Shown: in pieces, positions 30,222 through 37,919 of the stretch
Position numbering within the stretch: the first letter of the stretch is position 1
How the letters are laid out: each line of letters opens with the position of its first letter
Origin: Sodaliphilus pleomorphus
Lineage (GTDB): Bacteria; Bacteroidota; Bacteroidia; Bacteroidales; Muribaculaceae
Assembly (NCBI RefSeq): GCF_009676955.1
Contig: NZ_CP045696.1
Coordinates: 496,001-560,000 of the forward strand
Length of the DNA: 64,000 bases
Reading direction: 5' to 3'
Made by a program: the position numbers and the translations under genes
Notes under the pieces: generated by a model
Told to the model about the DNA's origin: nothing
What the model saw: the letters and a program-made list of their open reading frames with translations, nothing else
The model's database searches: none

Positions 30222-31403
30222 TCACCGCTGCTGCTTGCGGCCGTCCATAGCCCTGTTGTAGAGTTGCTTCAGGTTGTCGACAAACTGGTCGCGGTTCTTG
30301 GCATAGGCGGCAATGAGTTTTTCCAAGCTATCGACCTTGCCAGTGTAAGGGGCATTGGCATTGTAGAAGTTGAGCAAGTCGGCCATTGCGGTACCATACA
30401 TGCCCCAAGAGAAGTCCTTCTCGCCGCTTTGCAGGGCATAGCGGCAGCATCCCGCCAAGAAAGCAGGCAAGTAAGCAAGACTCTGCTGCTGGTTGTTGCC
30501 CAAGTCGAGGAGCGATGAGTCGAGTGTGACGGTCACTTCATCGGTCACAGTGACCCATTGCGCTATCAGGCTGGCGGCTTCGGCCATGTGGTCGGCTGTG
30601 ATATAGTGGCTCAAGTAGTAGTCGCAAGCACGCAACGTTGCCCAGCGATAGCGCTCGGCCTCACGGGGCGAGTCCATCTTCACCGTAGCAGGAATGTCGA
30701 GCACATTGCCGCCGGCATCCTTTTTCTCCTTGCGCAGGCGGGTGATAGTGTCGTCGGTTTGCCCGGCTTTCTCCTTGTCGCCATTGTCGGCAAAGAACTT
30801 CGACAGAAATTGCAGCTCGTCGATGTAGGTATCGGAGTGCTCGCCGTAGATATCGCTCATGAGTCTGAGCGCACGCAGCTCGCAGGCGATTGCCAGAGGA
30901 TTGCGACCCACGGCGTTGTAGTTTTCGGCAGCATGCACCAGGATGATCGACTCGTCGACGTAGCTGCCGGTCAAGTCGGGCACCGAGTTGATGACAGCAA
31001 GGGCCTTCTCGCTGTAGCTCACGGCCTCTTGGTATCGCTTGGCCTGGAGCAGGTAGAACGACACATTGTCGGCGATAATGGCATAGTCCATGCTCTGCGT
31101 GCCAAAAGCACGGCTGTAGACGTACAAAGCCTGTTTGCCCACGGTGGCGGCCGAGTCGGCAAGCTCCTCGCGCGAGAGGCAACGGGCTATCTGCACGAGC
31201 GAGAAGGCATGAAGCGAATCGTTGTCGCCTGGGTTGAGGCTGGCGATGAGCTGCTGGCGCGTCTTTACCGCGTCGACATATTGCTTGCTGGCAAACTGCT
31301 GGTTGGCCACGCTGTCGAGACGCAACACGTCGACGGGTCGGGGGGTCGCGGTCGTGACGAGCGACACAAGAAGGAAGAGGACTAAAGTGGAGAATGTTTT
31401 CAT
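30222..31403 (-). CDS. Exported TPR-like protein
   Basis: I place the start at 31403 (393 residues), where MKTFSTLVLFLLVSLVTTATP forms a signal peptide; the longer frame begins in the promoter. The mature part is helical, with repeats resembling tetratricopeptides: QFASKQYVDAVKTRQQLIASL, YYLLQAKRYQEAVSYSEKALAVIN-type stretches near residues 130-150, and NYNAVGRNPLAIACELRALRL. The last third is less regular. No enzyme motif is visible. It ends tail to tail, 9 bp from the Nramp gene. Function unknown; a protein-protein scaffold in the periplasm is the likeliest reading. Confidence 0.75.
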   Translation of the reverse strand: MKTFSTLVLFLLVSLVTTATPRPVDVLRLDSVANQQFASKQYVDAVKTRQQLIASLNPGDNDSLHAFSLVQIARCLSREELADSAATVGKQALYVYSRAFGTQSMDYAIIADNVSFYLLQAKRYQEAVSYSEKALAVINSVPDLTGSYVDESIILVHAAENYNAVGRNPLAIACELRALRLMSDIYGEHSDTYIDELQFLSKFFADNGDKEKAGQTDDTITRLRKEKKDAGGNVLDIPATVKMDSPREAERYRWATLRACDYYLSHYITADHMAEAASLIAQWVTVTDEVTVTLDSSLLDLGNNQQQSLAYLPAFLAGCCRYALQSGEKDFSWGMYGTAMADLLNFYNANAPYTGKVDSLEKLIAAYAKNRDQFVDNLKQLYNRAMDGRKQQR

Positions 31404-31451
31404 TGCTGTTGTCGTTTTTAGTAAAGCAAAAGGAATGAGAATACTTGAAAG

Positions 31452-31483
31452 CAAAAATATAAAAATAAGTTAAACAACCCAAG
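31452..31483 (-). promoter_or_regulatory. Promoter of the exported TPR-like gene
   Basis: On the minus strand CTTG (-33), a 20-nt spacer and TATTTTTG (-7) lie 49 bp upstream of the chosen start. Confidence 0.6.
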
Positions 31484-31521
31484 AAATTTCACTTGAGAAG
31501 TGACAATTGTTTGCTTTTTTG

Positions 31522-31529
31522 TATTTTTG
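31522..31529 (+). promoter_or_regulatory. -7 element upstream of the CxxC protein and TonB receptor
   Basis: TATTTTTG matches TAnnTTTG, but no TTTG stands at the right -33 distance. Its position argues that the CxxC protein starts downstream of 31530. Confidence 0.4.
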
Positions 31530-31556
31530 CAAGCAACAATCGTCGATTATGAAACA

Positions 31557-31916
31557 TTGACGACGAAAACAAACCGACGTATTATTATCACAAAATTCAC
31601 TCGACATAACAGGCGACTCATAGCGATAGCCCTGCTGGCTATCCTATTCAACTTTGTGGTCGTAAAGTCGGGTCACATCATCTTTGAGAGCCAGCTGCGC
31701 GGTGTAACGACCGAGCACACCGGTGCTCCTGCCAAGAGCAGCGTGGGCGGCGACTGCGCCGTGTGCCAGTTTGTGCTCTCGAGTGCAGTAGCTCCCGTCG
31801 AGTCGGCGCCGGCAGTGTCGATACTGGTGCTGTTTATTGCCCCGGCAGCAGTCGTGTCGAGGAGATGCCAAGGGAGCATCAACCTGAAAACGCCGCGTGC
31901 CCCCCCGCGCTTGTGA
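31557..31916 (+). CDS. Small CxxC membrane protein upstream of TonB receptor
   Basis: The open frame begins at 31500, but its first codons overlap a -7 element. I take a TTG at 31557 as the probable start; no ATG is in frame nearby. The protein of about 119 residues has a basic N-terminus and a membrane segment (LIAIALLAILFNFVVV). A short stretch with DCAVCQFVLS follows, then a second hydrophobic segment (SILVLFIAPAAVV) and a basic tail. Small proteins with a CxxC motif are often found before TonB receptors in Bacteroidales and may handle metal or heme. That link is inference. The receptor starts 107 bp downstream on the same strand. Confidence 0.6.
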   Translation: MTTKTNRRIIITKFTRHNRRLIAIALLAILFNFVVVKSGHIIFESQLRGVTTEHTGAPAKSSVGGDCAVCQFVLSSAVAPVESAPAVSILVLFIAPAAVVSRRCQGSINLKTPRAPPRL

Positions 31917-32022
31917 ATGACACCGAGCCATTACAACCCACACCAGGCCACAACCCACACCACCTGGTGAGGACAACTCATCTCATTACTACAACTAAAT
32001 CATTCACAAGAAATTATCACCA

Positions 32023-34410
32023 ATGAAACATATCATCATGGTGGTAGCATTGCTGTGCTGTGTCATGGCAATGGGTGCCACTACAATAAGCAATAGCAGC
32101 AATCAGGCATCGCTCCAGGGCTATGTGACCGATGCCCAAGACGGCGACACACTCATAGGTGTGACCGTCGCTCTCCCCGAGTTGAACATAGCCACAACCA
32201 CCGACGCCAAGGGTCACTACAGCTTCAGGGGACTGCCACAGCTCACCACAACCATACAAGTGAGCTTTCTGGGGCACGAGAACATCACACAGCAAGTGAA
32301 CCTGGCCGCAGCCGGCCGCCTCGACTTTGTGCTGAAGGAGAACTCGGCCATGCTCAAGGAAGTGATCGTGACCGGCCTCACGGGCAAAGTGCTCAGGAAG
32401 AACTCCCCCACCCCTGTGAGCGTGCTCACTGCCAGGGAAATGCAAGGCACCCTATCGACCAACATCATCGACGCCGTGGCTCACGAGCCCGGAGTGGCCC
32501 AAGTGACCACAGGCACTGGTATCTCAAAGCCTGTGATACGCGGCATGGGCTACAACCGCGTGGTGGTGGTGAACGACGGCGTGAGACAAGAGGGACAACA
32601 ATGGGGCGATGAGCACGGCATCGAGATCGACCCGCAATCGGTGTCGAGTGTCGAGATACTGAAGGGTCCTGCCAGCCTGATGTATGGCAGCGATGCCCTG
32701 GCTGGCGTCCTCATCATGCACAACGACCCCGTGCTGAGCGAGGGGCGGCTACAAGCCAACGTGGTCTCACAGTATCAAACCAACAACGGCCTGCTGGGTT
32801 ACTCGCTGAACATGGGAGGCAACCAAAACGGCCTGGTGTGGAATGCACGCTACAGCCAGAAACTGGCCCATGCCTACAGCAACCGCTATGACGGCTATGT
32901 GCAAAACTCGCAAATGCGCGAGGATGCCTTCAACGGGTTGCTGGGCTTGAACAAGAGCTGGGGATACTCGCACCTCACCTTCACCTACTACCACTTGAAA
33001 CCCGGCATTGTTGAAGGCGACCGCGATGAGGCCACAGGCCAGTTCACTCGGCCAGCAATTGCAGGCGGCCAGGAGGCCGAGGTAATTGCCACAAGTCACG
33101 ACTTCCACAGCTACCAACCCAGCCTGCCCTACCAGCACATACACCACTACAAGGCCGTGCTCAACAATGCCTTCTACCTGCCCAAGGGCAGCCTGCGTGC
33201 CACGGTGGGCTACCAGCGCAACCGCCGCCAGGAATATGAAGATGTGCTCACCCCTGAACAACCCGGGCTCGACTTCTTGCTACACACGGTGAACTACGAC
33301 GCCCACTACGTCTCGCCACAGTCGCAAAACTGGAAGATTGCTGCCGGCATCAATGGCATGTACCAGCACTCGCTCAACAAGGGCGAAGAGTGTCTCGTGC
33401 CCGCCTACAACCTCTTTGACCTGGGCATCTTTGCCACCGCATCCTACGACCTCGACAGGTTCCACCTGAGCGGAGGCGTGCGTTGGGACAACCGCCACCT
33501 GCACGCCAAGGCGCTCACCGAGGACGACAAGACCCGCTTCGACGACTTTGCACGCAACATGGGAGCCGTGTCGGGCAGCTTAGGCGCCATCTACAATATC
33601 AACGAGAAGGTGAACCTCAGGATTAACATTGCTCGCGGCTTCCGCGCCCCCAACATCAGCGAGCTGGGCTCCAACGGCGTGCACGAGGGCACCCTGCGCT
33701 ATGAGCGAGGCAACCAGGACCTCAAGCCCGAGTACAGCTGGCAGTTTGACTTGGGTTTTGACTACTCGTCGGCCCTCGTGTCGGCACAGCTCAGCCTCTT
33801 TGCAAACCGCATAGAGAACTACATCTTTGCCCACAGGCTCACCCAGGCCGACGGGCAGGCAGTGCTCACCGACGGCTATGAGACCTTCCAGTACAGTGCT
33901 GGCAATGCCCGGCTCATGGGCGGAGAGGCCGTGGTCGACCTTCACCCGGTGCCCAAGCTGCATTTCTCCAACAGCTTCTCGATGGTCGACGCCGTACAAC
34001 TGCACCAGCATGGACAATTCAGGCATCTACCCTACATACCCGCCCACCGCTGGATATCGCAGATCAAGTATGACATTGTGCACGACGGCCGATACATTTC
34101 TAACACCTATGCAGCCATCGAGATCGACTGCAACTTCAAGCAAAACCACTTCTACGGGGCCTACGGCACCGAGACGGCCACTCCCGCCTACACGCTGCTC
34201 AACGCCTCGGCAGGCACCGACATACTGTGGAAGGGCCGACGGGTAGCCTCGGTCTACATCACTGGCAGCAACTTGACCAACAAGGCCTATCAAAGTCACC
34301 TGAGCCGCCTGAAATATGCCGACAAGAACCAGGCCACAGGACGCACCGGCGTGTACAACATGGGGCGCAACATAGGCTTCAAGCTTGTGGTGCCCATCGA
34401 CATCAAGTAG
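32023..34410 (+). CDS. TonB-dependent outer-membrane receptor
   Basis: The 795-residue protein has a signal peptide (MKHIIMVVALLCCVMAMGA). A carboxypeptidase-regulatory-like domain (SLQGYVTDAQDGDTLIGVTVALP, residues about 29-110) follows. The plug begins VIVTGLTGKVLRKNSPTPVSVL and contains GTGISKPVIRGMGYNRVVVVNDG and EILKGPASLMYGSDALAGV. The rest is a 22-strand-type barrel with RGFRAPNISELGSNGVHEGTLRYERGN-like blocks and a terminal IGFKLVVPIDIK strand. It imports a scarce ligand with energy from TonB. No SusD partner follows, so a metal, heme or cofactor is more likely than a glycan. A strong terminator ends the unit. Confidence 0.92.
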   Translation: MKHIIMVVALLCCVMAMGATTISNSSNQASLQGYVTDAQDGDTLIGVTVALPELNIATTTDAKGHYSFRGLPQLTTTIQVSFLGHENITQQVNLAAAGRLDFVLKENSAMLKEVIVTGLTGKVLRKNSPTPVSVLTAREMQGTLSTNIIDAVAHEPGVAQVTTGTGISKPVIRGMGYNRVVVVNDGVRQEGQQWGDEHGIEIDPQSVSSVEILKGPASLMYGSDALAGVLIMHNDPVLSEGRLQANVVSQYQTNNGLLGYSLNMGGNQNGLVWNARYSQKLAHAYSNRYDGYVQNSQMREDAFNGLLGLNKSWGYSHLTFTYYHLKPGIVEGDRDEATGQFTRPAIAGGQEAEVIATSHDFHSYQPSLPYQHIHHYKAVLNNAFYLPKGSLRATVGYQRNRRQEYEDVLTPEQPGLDFLLHTVNYDAHYVSPQSQNWKIAAGINGMYQHSLNKGEECLVPAYNLFDLGIFATASYDLDRFHLSGGVRWDNRHLHAKALTEDDKTRFDDFARNMGAVSGSLGAIYNINEKVNLRINIARGFRAPNISELGSNGVHEGTLRYERGNQDLKPEYSWQFDLGFDYSSALVSAQLSLFANRIENYIFAHRLTQADGQAVLTDGYETFQYSAGNARLMGGEAVVDLHPVPKLHFSNSFSMVDAVQLHQHGQFRHLPYIPAHRWISQIKYDIVHDGRYISNTYAAIEIDCNFKQNHFYGAYGTETATPAYTLLNASAGTDILWKGRRVASVYITGSNLTNKAYQSHLSRLKYADKNQATGRTGVYNMGRNIGFKLVVPIDIK

Positions 34411-34518
34411 TAGCGCTCTACAGCGGCCCACGCTTCGGCCGAGAGGAGCAACGACTGGCTGCCTGCAAGGGTCAAAGGCACACACACACTTTCTCTCAGT
34501 GCGATGCTGCCATGCAAC

Positions 34519-34560
34519 TACAAGAAAATCTCGCTGTTGTCTCAGCGAGATTTTCTTGCA
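34519..34560 (+). terminator. Terminator after the TonB receptor
   Basis: CAAGAAAATCTCGCTG and CAGCGAGATTTTCTTG form a perfect 16-bp stem with a 6-nt loop. It lies between convergent genes and, by symmetry, could stop both transcripts. Confidence 0.8.
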
Positions 34561-34620
34561 TTAGCACATTCTCAAGTGTGCCGCCATAGGGCTACATGTT
34601 GTGTGGGATATACACAGTTA

Positions 34621-35550
34621 TCATCTAAGTATTTTTTTCTTTCCCAACAAATAGGAAAGGTGTGACCAGTCAAGCACTTTTGCAATACAGATGCTTCCTG
34701 CGACACCAATTACGATTATAAGAATTGCATGCGAAAGTCCAGTAAAATCCCATTTAAAAGCAGGTGACAAAAACTTAGACAACATTGTGAACATTGGATG
34801 GAATATGTAGATTGGGAAAGTGTTTCTCCCTATATACTCTATTATGGACTTGGTGCGCCCTTTAAAAAAACAGATGAAGTAGGAAGAAAAAGACAAAAAA
34901 GAGAAAACGCACACCAAAACCGATATTGTGCCCCAACCATGAAAACGTGGATGCACAACCAATAGGCCGAAAGGCAGCAATGGCCAAAAACTGTTTAGGT
35001 ACACTCGCGAGAAATCTTTGCAGTACTGCCTTATTCCCACTCCTACAAAATAGTAGAAAGCTGCCTCGAGGCTTAAAAACGGCGTAAAAAGTGCGGTGAT
35101 GATGAGCAATGCTGCAAATATAGAATACCTTGCTGTAATATCGATTTTGCGTGAAATATGGAATGCAAAGTAATATATGACTCCACACACAATCATTACA
35201 TGCAAAAACCAATATGGGCCTATCGACTTGATGCAGATTATATCCAGAATAGTAGATAGATTGAAAACTTTAATGCCATCCCTAACAGGTAGATATAAAG
35301 ACAGAACGGCATATCCTGTCACGCGAATCACATACGGAAGCAATATTTGACCTATATAACGAAGAAATTCTCTAATCGTTTTGTCGATGTTTACCAAATA
35401 TCCCGTTATCACCAGAAAAGTGGGCATCATAAACGACAAAATAGCACTCTTTGCCAATGGATGTATATTGCCAAAGTTTACTATGTGCACGAGAATAACC
35501 AAACATATTAAGATAGCTCTAAAGAAATCGATGTCTTTACTGTATTTCAT
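34621..35550 (-). CDS. Acyltransferase-3-family membrane protein
   Basis: The 309-residue protein has about ten membrane segments. It starts with the family motif KDIDFFRAILICLVILVHIVNFG, in which the HIV histidine corresponds to the catalytic His. FPIYIFHPMFTML near residue 240 is a second typical block. These proteins acetylate or succinylate surface glycans. Base composition is clearly more AT-rich than in the neighbours, which suggests horizontal acquisition. A -7 element TATATTTG lies at 35605-35612 on the minus strand. It stands alone, away from the capsule locus. Confidence 0.85.
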   Translation of the reverse strand: MKYSKDIDFFRAILICLVILVHIVNFGNIHPLAKSAILSFMMPTFLVITGYLVNIDKTIREFLRYIGQILLPYVIRVTGYAVLSLYLPVRDGIKVFNLSTILDIICIKSIGPYWFLHVMIVCGVIYYFAFHISRKIDITARYSIFAALLIITALFTPFLSLEAAFYYFVGVGIRQYCKDFSRVYLNSFWPLLPFGLLVVHPRFHGWGTISVLVCVFSFLSFSSYFICFFKGRTKSIIEYIGRNTFPIYIFHPMFTMLSKFLSPAFKWDFTGLSHAILIIVIGVAGSICIAKVLDWSHLSYLLGKKKILR

Positions 35551-35867
35551 AATTTTAATAAGAAGTCAACCGCTTAGGCAATGGTGGGAGGTAGTTTGAT
35601 TTTGCAAATATAGATATTTTATTTCAACATTTCGGCTTTGTAATGGATCGAAGAGTACACGATTGCCGATATCGAGTAGTGACTGCGCTCGACCGATTAC
35701 TCTGTAAAGTAGACTGCCGACATGCTGAGATTTGGCCAAGGCATCGTTTTTCGAAAAAAAATTAGGTGAAGCACAAGTTAGCATGCCCCCCCCGCTGGAA
35801 TTCAGCAGGGAAACATGCAAGGGGCCGCTGCCTGGCCGAGAGCAACAAGCGTGCCAGGCAAGGCGGG
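35551..35867. other. Intergenic stretch without a gene
   Basis: This region holds the -7 element of the acyltransferase gene (35605-35612) and a GCTGGAATTCAGC mini-palindrome near 35798. I see no supportable gene. Confidence 0.5.
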
Positions 35868-36479
35868 TTACAGCTCGAGCGAGAGCCAGTCGTTGAAGTG
35901 GGCGTTGCAATACACATCGATACCCAACTGTGCCGCAGCGTCGCAATTCTCCTGGAGGTCGTCGATAAAGAGCGTGTGGTGCGGGTCGATGCCCGTCTGC
36001 TCGATTACGGTCTCAAAGATTTTTCTATCGGGCTTGGCAAGGTGCATGACCTGCGACACAAAGGCGCGGTCGAAGTAGTCGGGCACACCGTATCCATTGT
36101 AGGGGAAGAGATGCTCGACACAATAGCGCCAATGGATGTCGATGGTGTTGCTCAGCAGAAAAGTGTGGCAGCCAGCACGGCGCAAATCGAGCAGGCGTTG
36201 CTTCTTGACGTCGGGGATAACAGTGAGCATCGCGTTGCAGGCCGTATCGATTTGCGCATCGGTGGCAGTGGTGCCTGTGAGGCGGCGCACCTGGGCATAG
36301 AACTGAACGTTGCTGATGAGACCGAGGCCCAGCTGGTCGAAGAGGCGCCGCACCGCAGGGTCGTCGTTGACCCTCACAAGACACTCGCAGCCTATGGCTG
36401 TGAGGGCACGTGCACAGGCCTCGTTGTCGAGCGCCACAAGCACGTTGCCCAGGTCGAAAATTACATTGCGGTATTTCAT
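35868..36479 (-). CDS. HAD-superfamily phosphatase (YihX-like)
   Basis: The 203-residue protein has a HAD core. Motif I is degenerate or variant: VIFDLGNVLVALDNEACA, with DLGNVL in place of DxDGTL as in YihX-type alpha-glucose-1-phosphate phosphatases. Motif II is in CHTFLLSNTIDIHW, the lysine is near KPDRKIFE, and motif IV is in TLFIDDLQENCDAA. Small phosphorylated metabolites are the likely substrates. It starts 1 bp after the stop of the MBL hydrolase gene, so the two are translationally linked. Confidence 0.9.
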   Translation of the reverse strand: MKYRNVIFDLGNVLVALDNEACARALTAIGCECLVRVNDDPAVRRLFDQLGLGLISNVQFYAQVRRLTGTTATDAQIDTACNAMLTVIPDVKKQRLLDLRRAGCHTFLLSNTIDIHWRYCVEHLFPYNGYGVPDYFDRAFVSQVMHLAKPDRKIFETVIEQTGIDPHHTLFIDDLQENCDAAAQLGIDVYCNAHFNDWLSLEL

Positions 36480-36480
36480 C

Positions 36481-37269
36481 TCACTTAAAGTTGCGCAGGC
36501 GCAAGTCGAGCTTCAAGCCCTTGAGCTCCTCACGTATTGTTGCAGTGTCGGTCAGGCCATAGTGATAGGGATAAAGCACCCGCGGGTGCACCATGATCGC
36601 AGCACGGCGCAATTGTATGGGGGTCATAGTGTAGGGCTGGTTGACAGGCAGAAAAGCCACGTCGATATTTTTCAACCGAGCCATCTCGGGAATATCCTCG
36701 GTATCGCCGCCAATGTAGATATTAAAACCGTCGAGCCCGAGCACATAGCCGTTGTCGCGGCCCTTGGGATGGAACTGGGTGTGCCCGGGGGTGGTGTTGT
36801 AGGCCGGAACGGCCTCGACAGTGATGCCCGGCGCAAGCGTCCTGCGGTCGCCATTTTTCATGACGGTGCCCTGCCCCAGCTTGGCAGCACAACGGGCATT
36901 GGTCACAAGCACCGTCGAGGGCTTGCTCACGGCAGTGATGGCCGCGGGATCGAGGTGGTCGAAGTGCTCGTGGGTGACGAGGATGTAGTCGGCCTTGCGA
37001 AACCTGCTGTAGTCGGTCGCTGGCTCCACACCCTTGCCCACGGGATCGATCTGAAACTCAAGACCATTGTAGTTGATCTCGAGCGACCCGTGCTTGATGG
37101 GAGTGATCACAATCTTCTTGCCCGATGGTGTGGCAAAGGTATCGGCTACGGCGACAGTAGCATCAGTGCCGGGCCGGCCCTGAGCACCGCTGCTGCTGCC
37201 CGTGGCATTGCAGCCTGCTACCATGCAAGCTGCCAGCAATAGAGACATGTGCATAAACTTCATAATCAT
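36481..37269 (-). CDS. MBL-fold metallo-hydrolase lipoprotein
   Basis: The ATG at 37269 gives 262 residues; another ATG two codons later and an upstream GTG are possible. The N-terminus (MIMKFMHMSLLLAACMVAGCN) carries lipobox-like VAGC or LAAC. The metallo-beta-lactamase core is UlaG-like. The zinc motif is in YILVTHEHFDHLDP (THxHxDH) near residues 85-98, with HTQFHPKG, IYIGGDTED and YPYHYGLTD as later ligands. An export signal on this fold is uncommon but known in Bacteroidales. The substrate is unknown. It is followed immediately by the HAD gene. Confidence 0.88.
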   Translation of the reverse strand: MIMKFMHMSLLLAACMVAGCNATGSSSGAQGRPGTDATVAVADTFATPSGKKIVITPIKHGSLEINYNGLEFQIDPVGKGVEPATDYSRFRKADYILVTHEHFDHLDPAAITAVSKPSTVLVTNARCAAKLGQGTVMKNGDRRTLAPGITVEAVPAYNTTPGHTQFHPKGRDNGYVLGLDGFNIYIGGDTEDIPEMARLKNIDVAFLPVNQPYTMTPIQLRRAAIMVHPRVLYPYHYGLTDTATIREELKGLKLDLRLRNFK

Positions 37270-37297
37270 TGATGACAAACACACAATATAGTACGTT

Positions 37298-37822
37298 TTA
37301 TTTCACGACACGGTAGTAATTGGCCTTGCGAGGCTTGGGGGCGGCCGGCTGCTTGTCGATATAGCCCAGCGAGAGTGCACCCACACAAGTCAACCCTTCG
37401 GGCAGCCCAAGCCGCTGCATGATGCTGCGCCCCAGGGGCGTGTCAAACATCTCGAGCTCGCGGTTGATCCAGCAGCTGCCCAGCCCTATGGCATGGGCGG
37501 CGTTCATCATGTTGCCCAGCGCGAGGCTGGCATCCTGCACAGCATTGCGCGCCCCCTTGGTGGCAAAGACGAGCACGATGGTGGGGGCACCATAGTAGGG
37601 GTCGCTGTCGACGCCCATCACCTTGGCATTCATCTCGGTGAGCTCTTGCCGCAACCCAGCATTTTGCACGGCCACAATCCAGGGATCCTGGCGTCCCATC
37701 GAGGTGGGGGCATAGGTGCCTGTCTCGAGCACTGTGCGCAGCTCGTCGTCGGTCACTTGCTGCGGCTTGTAGGAGCGCACGCTGCGACGTGTGAGCAGCG
37801 CGTTGATGATTTCGTTGTTCAT
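37298..37822 (-). CDS. Nitroreductase-family flavoprotein
   Basis: The 174-residue protein has the FMN-binding nitroreductase signatures: ALLTRRSVRSYKPQQVTDDEL at the N-terminus, TGTYAPTSMGRQDPWIVAV and LGNMMNAAHAIGLGSCWINRE near residue 105. It would reduce nitro, quinone or similar compounds with NAD(P)H as a dimer. The physiological substrate is unknown. It is divergent from the GH3 gene; the 97 bp between them hold one TAAATTTG -7 element for each direction. Confidence 0.93.
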   Translation of the reverse strand: MNNEIINALLTRRSVRSYKPQQVTDDELRTVLETGTYAPTSMGRQDPWIVAVQNAGLRQELTEMNAKVMGVDSDPYYGAPTIVLVFATKGARNAVQDASLALGNMMNAAHAIGLGSCWINRELEMFDTPLGRSIMQRLGLPEGLTCVGALSLGYIDKQPAAPKPRKANYYRVVK

Positions 37823-37919
37823 AATTGCAAATTTCTTTCTTTAAACATAGCAAATTTATAAAAAATCAGCGAGATTTTACCTAAATTTGTAGCACAAAAA
37901 CCAAAATAGGAGAAACTCA

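Noticed and set aside
31500..31556. GTG at 31500 as start of the CxxC protein
   Set aside because: The -7 element TATTTTTG at 31522-31529 lies inside this stretch, so the transcript likely begins later.
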